Origin: CAVPCZ01 sp963702445
GTDB lineage: Bacteria > Bacteroidota > Ignavibacteria > UBA10030 > UBA6906
Direction of reading: 5' to 3'
Length of the DNA: 64,000 nucleotides
Assembly: GCA_963702445.1 (NCBI GenBank)
Contig: CAVPCZ010000018.1
Coordinates: 62,001-126,000, forward strand
Shown here: in pieces, positions 1 through 10,164 of the stretch
Numbering within the stretch: position 1 is the stretch's first letter
How the letters are laid out: every line of letters starts with the position of its first letter
The notes under the pieces: model-generated
What the model was told of the DNA's origin: nothing
The model's database searches: none
The model's input: only the letters and a program-made list of their open reading frames with translations
Program-made: the position numbers and the translations under genes

Positions 1-545
1 GGCGGCCGGGCGGGGAGGAGGCGCCTCCGGCAAATTTCAGGCTCATCTGTGCTTCGAAGGACGACCTGGAGAAAGCCGTCCGGGAAAAACGGTTCCGCGA
101 CGATCTGTTTTTCCGCCTCACCGTATTTGACATCGACCTTCCGCCTCTCCGGGCGCGCCGCGGGGATATCGCCAAACTGGCTCATTTCTTTCTTGACAAA
201 TACGCCCGGGCGATGAACAGGAAGATTCATGGATTCTCCCCCGAGGCCATGCTTGCCCTGAAGGCGTATGACTGGCCGGGCAACGTGCGTGAACTCGAGA
301 ATGTTGTCGAACGGGCCCTGGTCACCGCGCCGGGCCCGGTGATAGGCATCGAACACCTGATTCTCCACACCTCCCTGGTGTCGCCCACAGCAGGGCAGCG
401 CCTCGAAGACATCGAACGCCGCCACATCGAACAGGTCCTCCGTGAAACAGGCTGGAATGTGAGCAGGAGCGCCGCCATCCTTGACATTGACCGTGTGACC
501 CTGTATCACAAGATCGAGAAATTCGGCCTTAAGCGGCAGGGATGA
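1..545 (+). CDS. sigma-54-dependent response regulator/activator, C-terminal part (truncated by window start)
   Basis: Only the last ~180 residues are present; the reading frame is open from base 3. Seen: the end of the AAA+ domain with FRDDLFFRL and, later, the WPGNVREL motif, both hallmarks of sigma-54 activators of the NtrC family; then a C-terminal Fis-type helix-turn-helix (GWNVSRSAAILDIDRVTLYHKIEKFGL) whose key pattern is N-x-S-R-x-A-A and LYHKI. By family, such proteins hydrolyse ATP to open sigma-54 promoters. The N-terminal sensory or receiver domain lies outside the window, so the signal is unknown. The next gene, lpdA, starts about 80 bases later and a regulatory link is not evident. 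A sigma-54-like promoter does occur elsewhere in the window at 60184. Confidence 0.93.
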   Translation, partial: RPGGEEAPPANFRLICASKDDLEKAVREKRFRDDLFFRLTVFDIDLPPLRARRGDIAKLAHFFLDKYARAMNRKIHGFSPEAMLALKAYDWPGNVRELENVVERALVTAPGPVIGIEHLILHTSLVSPTAGQRLEDIERRHIEQVLRETGWNVSRSAAILDIDRVTLYHKIEKFGLKRQG

Positions 546-627
546 ACGGTTTCCCTTCGTTGACTTTCAGCGTTGCTTTCAGTACGTTTTCTCATTCTCT
601 TTTCTCTGTGCTCTTTGCGAGGGGAAC

Positions 628-2026
628 ATGTCAAAAAGCAGCTACGATGTTATTGTTCTCGGCGGCGGGCCGGGCGGGTACACCGCCGCAATCCGGGCCG
701 CACAGCTGGGAAAACGCACCGCAATCATTGAACGGGAGCGGCTGGGGGGTATCTGTCTGAACTGGGGTTGTGTGCCCACGAAGGCCCTGCTCCGGAACGC
801 CGAGATCTTCCGCCTGTTCCAGGCTTCGGAAGAGTGGGGAATCAGCGCCGAGAACATCCGCTTCGATTTCCCGAAGATCATCAAGCGGAGCCGGGGCATC
901 GCCGACAGGATTTCGAAGGGGGTCGAATACCTGATGAAGAAGAACAAAATCGACTTCATCACGGGATCCGGCCGGCTTCTCTCGGCCGGGGCCGTGGAGG
1001 TCCGGGCCGAAGGCAAACCCACGCACACCCTCAAGGGGGCGCACCTCATCGTTGCCACCGGCGCGCGGCCGCGTTCCGTGCCCGGTGTCACCATCGACCG
1101 CAAACGGATCATCACCAGTTCTGAAGCCATGACGCTTGCCGATCTGCCTGCATCGATGGTGATCATGGGTGCCGGCGCGATCGGCGTGGAGTTCGCCTAT
1201 TTCTTCAATGCCCTGGGCTCGCGCGTCACCCTGGTCGAGATGATGCCCTCCATACTCCCCATCGAAGACCGCGAACTGACGAAGGTGCTTGAAGCGAGCC
1301 TGAAGAAGCAGGGGATACAGATCTTCACGGAAACCCGGGTGGAGAACGCGACGGTGACGGATGCGGGCGTGGTCGTGAACATTCACACGACATCCGGGCC
1401 CCAGGAGTTGAGCGCAAACCTGGCGCTGGCAGCCGTCGGGGTGCAGGGGAACATAGAGAACATCGGACTTGAATCTCTCGGCGTCAAGGTCCAGCGGAAC
1501 CACATCGTTGTCGATAAGTACTACCGGACGTCGGTGGCGGGCGTCTATGCGGTGGGCGATGTGATCGGGCCCCCGTGGCTGGCGCATGTGGCTTCGGCGG
1601 AGGGCGATGTGCTGCGTGGAAGCGATCGCGGGGAAGGACCCGCAGGTCGTGGACTACTCCACGATCCCCGGGTGTACCTACTGCCATCCGCAACTTGCGA
1701 GTGTGGGGTTTACCGAAGAGATGGCGAAGACCGAAGGGTACGACGTGAAGATCGGCCGCTTTCCGTTCCGTCCGCTGGGCAAAGCCATGGCGATCGGGGA
1801 GTCCGAAGGGATGGTGAAGCTGATCTTCGACGCAAAATACGGTGAACTTCTGGGCGCGCACATCCTGGGCGCCGAGGCAACGGAAATGATCGCCGAACTG
1901 GTGCTTGCCAAAAAGCTGGAGGCGACAGGGCCGGATATCTACCGCACCATTCATGCCCACCCGACGCTGAGCGAAGCGGTCATGGAGGCTGCTGCGGCGG
2001 CGTACGGCGAAGCCATCAACATCTGA
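628..2026 (+). CDS. lpdA: dihydrolipoyl dehydrogenase (E3), frameshifted in this assembly
   Basis: Flavoprotein that reoxidises dihydrolipoyl groups of 2-oxoacid dehydrogenase complexes with NAD+. Seen: N-terminal FAD-binding GGGPGGYTAAIRAAQLG, redox-active disulfide in GGICLNWGCVPTKALL, second dinucleotide-binding GAGAIGVEFAYFF, the YAVGDV motif, and the C-terminal dimerisation domain ending in HAHPTLSE with the catalytic His. About 466 residues in total, normal for the family. One indel near 1603-1612 moves the frame: AHVASAEG is in the first frame and CVEAIAGKDP in the second. The start ATG is preceded by a GAGGGG Shine-Dalgarno. It leads the cluster with lipB, E1, E2 and lipA, so it is most likely the E3 serving those complexes. 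Confidence 0.95.
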
Positions 2027-2049
2027 GACCCTTCGTGGGAGCAGCTCAG

Positions 2050-2751
2050 GTGCGTGTGGTCCGGCTCGGCCGGACCCGATATCGTGAATGCTGGGAGCTG
2101 CAGCGTGCCCTCTTTGCCCGGCGTGCCGCGGGCGAACTGCCGGACCTGCTGCTCCTCACCGAGCACGAGCATGTGTATACGCTCGGCACCGGGGCCGATG
2201 TCGATCATCTCCTGGCCGGCGACGCGGAGCTCTCCGAACGCGGCATCGACGTGGCGGCGGTGGACCGCGGAGGTGATATCACCTACCATGGTCCCGGGCA
2301 GCTCGTCGGGTATCCCTTGCTGGACCTTCATGCGTACACACGGGATCTCCACTGGTACCTTCGTCGCCTCGAAGAGGTGATCATCAGGGTGCTGGGGGAG
2401 TTCCATGTGTCCGGCTCCCGGCTCGAAGGATACACCGGCGTCTGGGTCGGCGGGGAGAAGATCTGCGCAATCGGTATCAAGGCATCCCGGTGGATCACCA
2501 TGCACGGGTTTGCGCTGAACGTGACCACCGATCTGTCGTTCTTCGACCGGATCATTCCGTGCGGGATTTTCGATCGCGGCGTGACGTCATTGCAGGCGGT
2601 GCTCGGCAGCGCCCCGCCGATGGCGGCGGTCGAGTCCGCGGTTGTCCGGGCCTTTGCGGAGGTCTTCGGAGCGGCTCTCACTGAAGGAGTACTCACGGAA
2701 CAGGACACTCAACGTGGATCTTTCCAAGACACAGCTGATCGCCGCGTATAG
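2050..2751 (+). CDS. lipB: lipoyl(octanoyl) transferase LipB
   Basis: Transfers octanoate from acyl carrier protein to lipoyl domains, the first step of lipoate synthesis; LipA, encoded downstream, then inserts sulfur. Seen: the conserved DRGGDITYHGPGQLVGYPL block, the catalytic lysine region GGEKICAIGIKASRW, HGFALNV and the catalytic cysteine in IPCGI followed by GVTSL. I chose GTG at 2050 because GGGAG lies 8 bases upstream; an in-frame GTG at 2035 is possible. The last ~12 codons overlap the start of the next gene, and the C-terminal tail is not family-like, so a small error near 2700 or a true overlap are both possible. Confidence 0.93.
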   Translation: MRVVRLGRTRYRECWELQRALFARRAAGELPDLLLLTEHEHVYTLGTGADVDHLLAGDAELSERGIDVAAVDRGGDITYHGPGQLVGYPLLDLHAYTRDLHWYLRRLEEVIIRVLGEFHVSGSRLEGYTGVWVGGEKICAIGIKASRWITMHGFALNVTTDLSFFDRIIPCGIFDRGVTSLQAVLGSAPPMAAVESAVVRAFAEVFGAALTEGVLTEQDTQRGSFQDTADRRV

Positions 2752-4731
2752 GAATGTTGTCGCCGCGCGCCTGATCGATGCCAAGATCCTCGTCCTGCTG
2801 AAGCAGGGGAAGGTGTTCTTTCACATCGGTGTGTTCCGGACACGAAGTGGCGCAGACCGCCGCGGGCATGGCGCTGCAGCCGGGAGTGGACTGGGCCTAC
2901 CCGTACTACCGTGATCTCGCGTTCGCCCTTCAGCTCGGATATTCCATCGAAGAGATCCTCCTGGAGGCCCTTCACCGGAAGGGCGGGCCGAGCAGCAACG
3001 GTTTTTCGATGCCTTTTCACTACGGCCATGTGACGCACCGGATCGTGGCACAGTCCAGCCCGACGGGGACCCAGTACCTGCAGGCCCTCGGGACAGCGAT
3101 GGGTGCCGTGCGTGAAGGACGGAGGGAAGTCGTGTACGTTTCCTCGGGCGAAGGGGCGACGAGTGAGGGGGAATTTCACGAGGCGGTCAACTGGGCCGCG
3201 CGGGGCCGGTTCCCGGTGATCTTTTTCATCCAGAACAACAAGTTTGCCATCTCCGTCCCGGTTGCCGAGCAGCTCGCGGGCAAATCGGTCTTCCGCATGG
3301 TAGAGGGATACGAAGGGCTGCACCGGTACGAGGTGGACGGCTGCGACTTCCGTGCAACGTATGAAGCGGCGGCCGATGCCGTTGCCAGAGCCCGTGACGG
3401 CGCAGGGCCCAGCGTGATTGAAGCGCACACCGTGCGCCTCCTGCCCCATTCCTCCTCGGACGACCAGAAGAAGTACCGTGATCCGGATGAGCTCGCCGAA
3501 GACCTGAAGCGGGACCCCCTCCCGCGATTCGAGCGTCTGCTCGTGGAGGAAGGGGCGATGCAGCAGGAGGACTTCGCACAGGTCAAAACGGAGATCCGGC
3601 AGCGGATCGATCTGATCGCCGAAGAGGTGGAACAGCGGGAGGTCCCCGACGCGCATGAGGTGACGCGCTTCGTGTATGCCCGGTCCCTGTCGTCACAGAA
3701 GAGACGGGAGCCGAAATCCCGGCACGCCGGAGTCGCGGGTGGTCATGGTCGATGCGATCAACCACGCGCTCGCAGAAGAGCTCGAACGGAACCCGGGCAT
3801 GCTTATTTACGGAGAGGACGTCGGAGGGAACAAGGGGGGCGTGTTCACGGCCACCAGGGGTCTGGCGGCGAAGTTCGGGGAGGACCGCGTCTTCAATTCC
3901 CCGCTGGCCGAAGCCAGCATCATCGGCACGGCCTTCGGTCTCGCCGTGCGGGGCGCTTTCAAGCCCGTGGTGGAGATCCAGTTCGGGGACTATATCTGGC
4001 CGGCGTTCATGCAGATGCGGGACGAAGTGGCGATGCTGCGCTATCGATCGTACAATCAGTGGACCTGTCCGATGGTGATCCGCGTCGCCGTGGGCGGCTA
4101 CATTCATGGCGGCCTCTATCACAGCCAGTCCATTGACGGGTTCTTCACGCATATTCCGGGCATGCGCGTGGTCTATCCCTCCAATGCGGCCGATGCGAAA
4201 GGGTTGCTCAAAACGGCATGCCGCGAGGACGATCCGGTGATCTTCTGCGAGCACAAGGGGCTGTACCGGCAGGGCTTTGCCTCTTCCCCCGAACCGCGGA
4301 CCGGAGTATCTGCTTCCCTTCGGGATGGCGAGCATCAAGAAAGAGGGGGAGGATGTGACGGTCATCACCTGGGGGATGCTGGTCCAGCGTTCGCTGGACG
4401 CGGCGCGCAAGGTGGAGGAGACATTCGGGCGCCACCATCGAAGTGATCGATCTCCGCACGCTGAACCCGTTGGACACGCGAGACTATTCTTGCTTCGGTG
4501 CGCAAAACCGGGAAGGTCCTGATTGCGCACGAAGACACGCTCACAGGGGGATTCGGCGCCGAAATCGCCGCGATCATCGCCGCAGAAGCGTTCGAGCGGC
4601 TGGATGCACCCGTTCTCCGCGTTGCCGCAAAGGACGCGCCGGTGCCTTATGCGCCGACGCTGGAAAATGCGATGCTGCCCCAGGAGGCGGAATCGTGCTC
4701 GTCGCACTTGAAAGACTCGATGAAATACTAG
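2714..4731 (+). CDS. fused 2-oxoacid (branched-chain type) dehydrogenase E1 alpha-beta, several frameshifts
   Basis: Thiamine-diphosphate E1 that decarboxylates a 2-oxoacid and acylates the E2 lipoyl arm. The alpha part contains YPYYRD, the ThDP motif starting SSGEGATSEGEFHEA and ending QNN, and HSSSDD; the beta part contains IYGEDVGGNKGG, FNSPLAEASIIGTAFG and HEDTLTGGFGAEIAA. The sequence runs from alpha to beta with no recognisable stop/start between them, as in the ~670-residue fused E1 known in Bacteroidota. At least five indels are visible: ~2835 (removing one T restores HIGGSGHE), ~3700-3735, ~4290, ~4425 and ~4480 (NPLDT then ETILASVRKTGKVL). Start taken as GTG 2714; no clear ribosome site. 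Substrate preference (branched-chain versus pyruvate) cannot be read from the sequence. Confidence 0.88.
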
Positions 4732-4773
4732 CTCCCGACGACTGCATGCGACACAGGAATGCGTGTTGAAGCC

Positions 4774-5740
4774 ATGACATCTGAACTGTTGAAGACAAGC
4801 TGAAGCTGTACTATTTTCTGCGCCTGACGCGTGCCTGCGACAATGCCATCCTGCGTCTGTACAAGCAGGGGAAGATGGTCGGCGGCGCCTACACGGGCAA
4901 CGGGAACGAAGCGACCGCCGTCGGGAGTGCTTTTGCGCTCGAGGAACGGGACTATCTCTTTCCCATGCACCGCGACCTCGGAGCGCACCTGGTGAAGGGG
5001 CAAACGCTCCGGCATGTTTTCCTCCAGCAGCTGGGCCGGGCCGGGAGTCTCACGCGCGGACGGGACGGGACCGGGCACTATGCCGATCCGGCGCTGCGGA
5101 TCTACGGCAATGTCAGTCACCTTGCCGCCATGATTCCGGTGGCCGTCGGTGTGGCGCTGGCCGCACGGATGCGGAAAGAGCACGCGGTGGTCCTGAACTA
5201 CATCGGCGACGGGGGATGCAACGTCGGGGATTTTCACGAAGGGCTGAACATGGCTGCGGTGATGAAGCTGCCCTTCGTGCTGATCATCGAAAACAACCAG
5301 TTCGCCTACTCCACGCCGACCGCCCGGCAGCATGCGGCGGCAACGTCTCTCCGACCGCGCGGCGGGCTACGGCATTCCGGGCGTGACCGTCGACGGCACG
5401 GATGTGCTGGCGGTCTACGACGTCTGCCGGACCGCGGTCGAGCGCGCGCGGCGCGGCGAGGGACCGACCCTGATCGAGTCGGTCACCATGCGTATGCACG
5501 GCCACTCCGCCTCCGACGACGCGTCGTATGTTCCCCGGGCGCTGCTGGACGAGTGGAAAGAGAAGGACCCTGCTGGAGCGGTATGCACGGGTGCTCACCG
5601 GAGAGGGGATCCTGGACGAAACGCGTGCGGCGGAGACAAAGGAACGGATTGACCGCGAGATCGAAGAAGCGGTCACCTCGGCCATGACCGATCCGGTTCC
5701 CGCCCCCGAAGATGCGGCGGAAGGAGTGTACGCCCCCTGA
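4774..5740 (+). CDS. 2-oxoacid dehydrogenase E1 component, alpha subunit (second E1 set), frameshifted
   Basis: Stand-alone E1 alpha of about 322 residues. Seen: Start ATG 4774 giving MTSELLK, then after one missing base near 4792 the sequence KLKLYYFLRLTRACDNAI; the ThDP motif from GDGGCNVGDFHEG to IENNQFAYSTP; and RMHGHSASDDASYVP near the active-site loop. Frame changes are visible near 4792, 5335 and 5570. Its stop overlaps the start of the beta gene by one base (TGATG), so the two are translationally coupled. It differs clearly from the alpha half of the preceding fused E1, so the cluster holds two distinct E1 enzymes. Could be pyruvate, acetoin or branched-chain 2-oxoacid specific; sequence alone does not decide. 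Confidence 0.9.
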
Positions 5741-6718
5741 TGGCCACGATGACCTATATCGAAGCGCTGGCGCGCGGCATGTGGGAGGAGATGGAGAGCG
5801 ATCCCTCCGTCTTCCTGATCGGCGAGGACATCGGCGCGTACGGCGGTGCTTTCAAGGCGACGAAAGGATTTCTCCAGCACTTCGGAGCGGACCGGGTGAT
5901 TGATGCGACGCTCTCCGAAGCGGCCATTGTCGGCGCTTCCGTGGGCGCCGCGCTGGTGGGTATGCGTCCGGTCGCGGAAATGCAGTTCGCTGATTTTGTG
6001 ACGTGCGGCTTCAATCAGCTCGTGGTCAATGCCGCAAAGACCCACTACCGGTGGCACCTTCCTCTGCCCATGGTGGTCCGGCTGCCCGACAGGGGGCTAC
6101 ATACACGGCGGTCCCTACCACTCCGCGAGTCCCGAGGCATGGTTCTTCCACGTTCCCGGACTGAAGATCGTGGCCCCCTCCACGCCGTACGATGCCAAGG
6201 GACTGATGCAGGCGGCCATCCGCGACAACAATCCGGTGGTCTTTCTCGAGTTCAAGTATCTCTACCGCCGGATCAAGGGGGAAGTGCCGGAACAGCCCTA
6301 CATTGTGGAGATCGGAAAGGGTGCCCTCCGCCGGCAGGGGAGCGACATGGCGGTCATCACGTACGGATCGACGGTCCATTTCACCCTCGAAGCGGCTGAG
6401 ACACTCTCGCGGGAAGACGGCGTCGAGGCCACGGTGGTGGACCTGCGTTCGCTCGCGCCTCTGGACCGGGAGCTGATCCTGAAGGTGAGCCGGGAAACGG
6501 GGAAGGTGCTTATTGTGCATGAGGACAATCTGACCGGAGGGATCGGCGGGGAGATCGCGGCGATCATTGCCGACGAAGCGTTCTCCTCGCTGGATGCGCC
6601 GGTGCGGCGCGTCGGCGCGCTTGATACGCCCGTCCCCTTTTCGCCGCCGCTGGAGGAATTTGTGCTGCCGAATGCGGAGAAGATCCTGGCGGCGATGCGG
6701 TCGTTGAGCCGGTACTAA
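5740..6718 (+). CDS. 2-oxoacid dehydrogenase E1 component, beta subunit, one frameshift
   Basis: Partner of the alpha subunit just upstream, forming the alpha2beta2 E1. Seen: MTYIEALARGMWEEM at the N terminus, FLIGEDIGAYGGAFKAT, the conserved SEAAIVGASVGAALVGMRPV, GGYIHGGPYHS, and the transketolase C-terminal domain with VDLRSLAPLDRELIL and HEDNLTGGIGGEIAA. About 325 residues, normal for the family. A single indel near 6085 separates VVRLP from TGGYIHGG. The sequence is homologous to the beta half of the fused E1 at 3740-4731 but clearly divergent, so this is not a recent tandem duplication. Confidence 0.93.
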
Positions 6719-6771
6719 ACAGTGGATGTGCGGGTTGGAACGGCACCAGACACTTATCACGAGGAACACCA

Positions 6772-8173
6772 ATGGCACGCATCGAAGTCGTCATGCCGCA
6801 GATGGGCGAGAGCATAACCGAAGGGACGATCGTCAAGTGGCACAAGAAGATCGGCGATCCGGTGAAGAAGGACGAGACGCTGCTGGAGATCAGCACGGAC
6901 AAGGTGGATTCTGAAATCCCTTCGCCCGCTTCCGGCGTGCTCGCTGCAAATCGTGGTTGCGGAGCAGGCGACCGTCCCGGTGCAGACGGTGATTGCCTAC
7001 CTGGAGACGGGGGAGAGTTGAGCCAGGTGTCGAAGGATCCGTGTCGGCGTCGGCGTTTGCACCCTCTGAACCACCGGCAGCGGTGACCCCGGACCATCTC
7101 CGGCCGTCACCGCGGCCCCGCCGCCATCGGGGCTCCCGTACCTGCCGGAAAACCCATCGACGGCAAATCGCGCTTCTATTCCCCCCTCGTGCTGAACATT
7201 GCGCGGAAGGAAGGTGTGACGATTCAGGAGCTGGAGCTGGTTCCCGGGACCGGAGACGAAGGGCGGGTGACGAAGAAGGATCTGCTCGCGTATCTCCAGT
7301 CGCGCAAGGGAGGCGCACCGGCTCCTCCGGCAACTCCGGCAGCAGCAGTGCCGCCGGCCGCTCCGTCTGCCGCGCCCGCAACTCCCGTGCGCAGCTCCCG
7401 CGCCTCCACCCGCCGGGCCGGCTGCGCCGGCCTCCACGCCGGAGCTCGCGGAGTTGCGCAAGAAGTATCCTTCTCCGGCGCACGACCTGCTGCCGATGAG
7501 CAACGTGATGCAGAAGATGGCCCAGCACATGGTCAACAGCATGCACACGTCGCCGCACGTCGCCGCCATTCATGAAGTGGACATGAGCGGCGTCGTCCGC
7601 CACCGGGCGGAACATGCCGCGGCATTCGAGCAGAATGAAGGGTTCAAGCTCACCTTCACGCCGTACATCGTCGATGCGGTGGTGAAGGCGATGAAGAAAT
7701 ACCCGATGATCAACTGCTCGGTGGAAGGCGACGTGATCGTCAGGAAGAACTACATCAATATCGGCATCGCGGTGGCGTCGGACAACGGGTTGATGGTGCC
7801 GGTGATCAAGCATGCCGAGGAGAAGAGCGTGCTCGGCCTGGGGCGGGCGGTCCACGATCTTGCCGAGCGCACGCGTCAGCGGAAGCTGACGCCGGACGAC
7901 ATCCAGGGGGGCACGTTCACGATTTCGAACTACGGCGTCTTCGGCACGATCATCGGGACGCCGATGATCAGCCAGCCGCAGGTCGCCATTCTGGGCACGG
8001 GTGCCGTCACCAAGCGCGTGGCGGTGGTCAACGATGCGCTCGCGATCCGGTCAATGGCCTACTTCACCCTCTCCTTCGATCACCGCGTGGTGGACGGGAT
8101 GCTGGGGGGGATGTTCATGGATGCGATTGTGAAGAACCTGGAGAGTGTTGACAGCGCGATGAAGTTGACGTGA
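6772..8173 (+). CDS. dihydrolipoamide acyltransferase (E2) of a 2-oxoacid dehydrogenase complex, frameshifted
   Basis: Core enzyme that takes the acyl group from E1 to coenzyme A. Domains in order: one N-terminal lipoyl domain with the lipoylated lysine in STDKVDSEI; a linker; the peripheral-subunit-binding domain (VLNIARKEGVTIQELELV, GRVTKKDLLAYL); a Pro/Ala-rich linker at ~7310-7440; and the catalytic domain ending in SFDHRVVDGMLGG with the active-site His and Asp. Frame changes lie near 6940, in 7010-7130 and near 7440; the lipoyl domain continues in another frame as IVVAEQATVPVQTVIAYLE. It is the only E2 in the cluster and may serve both E1 sets. GAGG precedes the ATG. Confidence 0.93.
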
Positions 8174-8226
8174 TCGGAGGGGACACCGGAAGGTGTTCCC
8201 GAGCGGACAGGAAAGGGGACACAGGC

Positions 8227-9142
8227 GTGGCGGAGGAGCAGGCGGTGCGGCGGCAGAGGCCGGAGTGGCTGAAGGTGCGGATAGCGTCCGGTGAGAACTA
8301 TGCCCGGCTGAAGGGGTTGATTGACCATCACCGCCTGCACACGGTGTGCGAAGAGGCGCGGTGTCCGAACATGGGCGAATGCTGGAATGCCGGGACGGCG
8401 ACGTTCATGATTCTCGGCGACATCTGCACGCGCTCGTGCGGTTTCTGTGCGGTCAAGACCGGGCGGCCCGGAGGGGCTCGATCGCGAAGAGCCGGTCCGC
8501 GTTGCCGAGGCGATCCGGATCATGGGCGTGCGCCATGCGGTGATCACGTCGGTGAACCGGGACGAGTTGCCCGACGGCGGGGCGGCGATATTTGCCGAGA
8601 CGATCGTGCGTGCGCGGGAGGCCAGGCCGGGGTTGACGGTGGAGGTGTTGATTCCCGATTTCCAGGGGGACCGGGCGGCGTTGCAGACGCGTGATCGAAG
8701 CGTCTCCCGACATCCTGAATCACAACACCGAAACGGTACCCCGTTTGTATGCGGCGGGTGCGGCCGCAGGCGAAGTACGCCCGGAGTCTGGAGTTGCTGG
8801 ATCGCGCGAAGCGGGCGGGAATGACCACAAAAAGCGGCCTGATGCTCGGGTTGGGGGAAGGGAACGAGGAAGTGCTGGAGGTGATGGGCGATTTGCGTGC
8901 GGTGGAATGCGACATTCTCACCCTGGGCCAGTATCTCCAGCCTACGAAGGGGCATGAGCCGGTGGACCGTTTTGTCACTCCGGAAGAGTTTCGCCATGTT
9001 CAAGGAGAGGGGGCTGTCCATGGGGTTCCGGCATGTGGAGTCCGGCCCGCTGGTCCGGAGCTCCTATCATGCCGCGGCACACGTGCGCAAAAGGAGAAAG
9101 ATATTGACATTCGAACGGATATTGTGTAAATTTACAAGCTGA
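8227..9142 (+). CDS. lipA: lipoyl synthase (radical SAM), several frameshifts
   Basis: Inserts two sulfurs into protein-bound octanoyl groups. Seen: the auxiliary cluster motif CEEARCPNMGEC, the radical-SAM motif CTRSCGFC, VITSVNRDELPDGGA, SGLMLGLGEGNEEV, DILTLGQYLQPTKGH and the C-terminal RSSYHA that ligates the auxiliary cluster. Frames change near 8465, 8690, 8745 and 9000, so no single frame covers the gene although every block is present in order. The start is GTG 8227 with an AAAGGGG-like site upstream; a GTG at 8170 overlapping the E2 stop is the alternative. The exact stop is uncertain (9129 or 9142) because of the indels. Its position after E2 fits lipoate assembly on that protein. 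Confidence 0.92.
9104..9132 (+). promoter_or_regulatory. sigma-70-type promoter for the rplM operon
   Basis: TTGACA at 9104-9109, a 17-base spacer and TAAATT at 9127-9132. It lies 37 bases before the rplM start and inside or next to the 3' end of lipA. A perfect -35 box with ideal spacing is what a ribosomal-protein operon would have. Predicted from sequence only. Confidence 0.65.
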
Positions 9143-9168
9143 TTCAACACTTTTCGGGAGCATGAGTC

Positions 9169-9604
9169 GTGGACAAAGCAACACGCTTTTTTACCCTCAA
9201 GGACACAGAGCGCAAATGGCATCTGGTGAATGCCGAGGGGAAGACGCTTGGTCGCGTAGCGACAGAGGTTGCCCGTCTGTTGCGGGGCAAGCACAAGCCG
9301 GAATTCACGCCCAACGCCGATCTCGGTGATTTTGTGGTTGTCGTGAATGCGGAGAAGGTGAAGTTGATGGGCAAGCGGGCGGAGAAGAAGGAGTATTTCC
9401 ACTACACCGGATATCCGGGCGGCGCAAAGTGGGAGCGGGTGCAGGATCTGCTGCGGACAGCATCCGGACCGCGTGTTCGAGCACGCGATCAAGGGGATGC
9501 TTCCGCACAACCGGCTCGGCCGCCAGATATTCAAGAAACTCAAAGTGTATGCCGGCCCCGAGCATCCGCACGTGGCCCAGCAGCCCCAAACCTATTCCCT
9601 GTAA
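9169..9604 (+). CDS. rplM: 50S ribosomal protein L13, one-base insertion
   Basis: Large-subunit protein, about 145 residues. Seen: WHLVNAEGKTLGRVATEVARLLRGKHK at the N terminus, GDFVVVVNAEKVKLMGKR, YFHYTGYPGG and, in a second frame, AIKGMLPHNRLGR and VYAGPEHPHVAQQP, which is the standard C-terminal end. An extra A at 9457 breaks the frame; without it the sequence reads LLRQHPDRVFEHAIKGM. Start GTG 9169 with GGGAG 8 bases upstream. Pairing with rpsI is universal. Because L13 is essential and single-copy, the break is best read as a sequence error. Confidence 0.96.
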
Positions 9605-9634
9605 CGAGTACCCTGCCAGGAGTCTGACAGCAGC

Positions 9635-10029
9635 ATGCACGCACACACGTATACCGCAGTTGGCCGCAGGAAAACCTCCGTGGCGCGGATCATTCTCGCT
9701 CCGGGATCCGGCAAGATCACGGTCAACCGCCGTTCACTCGAAGTCTATTTCCCCCTGGAGACGCTGCGCGGAGAGGTGATGAAGCCTCTCGAGACCACGC
9801 AGTTGTCCGGCAAGTACGACGTGCGCGTCAACGGTCGAGGGTGGCGGACCGACCGGTCAGGCCGGCGCCATCAGGCTGGGCATCGCCCGCGCTCTGGTGG
9901 ACATGAGCGAGGACCACAAGCCGCCGTTGCGCGCCGCCGGGCTTCTGACGCGCGATCCGCGCATGGTGGAACGCAAGAAAGTACGGGCAGAAGAAAGCCC
10001 GCAAGAGATTCCAGTTCTCGAAGCGCTAA
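9635..10029 (+). CDS. rpsI: 30S ribosomal protein S9, frameshifted
   Basis: Small-subunit protein of ~130 residues. Seen: YTAVGRRKTSVARIILAPGSG at the N terminus, the middle VRVNG then AGQAGAIRLGIARAL in another frame, SEDHKPPLRAAGLLTRDPRMVERKK, and the hallmark C terminus KYGQKKARKRFQFSKR ending at TAA 10027-10029. Indels lie at ~9836-9855 and ~9981 (one missing G before TACGGGCAG). It follows rplM after 30 bases, the usual arrangement. Confidence 0.96.
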
Positions 10030-10093
10030 GCGCTTCCGCTGTACCGGCTGTACACGCTTTCATAACGCATACTCTCCGATCCCGGCGGCAGTG

Positions 10094-10122
10094 TCCCGCC
10101 ATCAGGCGGGATTCCGGCGGGA
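10094..10122 (+). other. hairpin in the rpsI-rpsB intergenic region, possible rpsB leader element
   Basis: TCCCGCC (10094-10100), loop ATCA, GGCGGGA (10105-10111) form a 7-bp stem; a second GGCGGGA at 10116-10122 could pair with the same left arm, so two mutually exclusive stems are possible. It sits 43-71 bases before the rpsB start. No T-run follows, so it is not an obvious intrinsic terminator. Could be an S2 autoregulatory leader or a REP-like unit; nothing else supports either. Confidence 0.35.
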
Positions 10123-10164
10123 GATGACGGGAGTAGAAGACCAACTAACCATAAGGAACACCTC

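Noticed and set aside
542..760. Possible small gene starting at an ATGA overlap after the sigma-54 regulator
   Set aside because: It runs into the recognised lpdA start in another frame and its product has no family-like features.
7310..7440. Pro/Ala-rich repeat region as a mobile or simple repeat element
   Set aside because: It is the normal flexible linker between E2 domains.
8170..9142. lipA as a pseudogene
   Set aside because: All conserved blocks are present in order across frames, and the cluster is otherwise complete; matches the indel error pattern seen in ribosomal genes.
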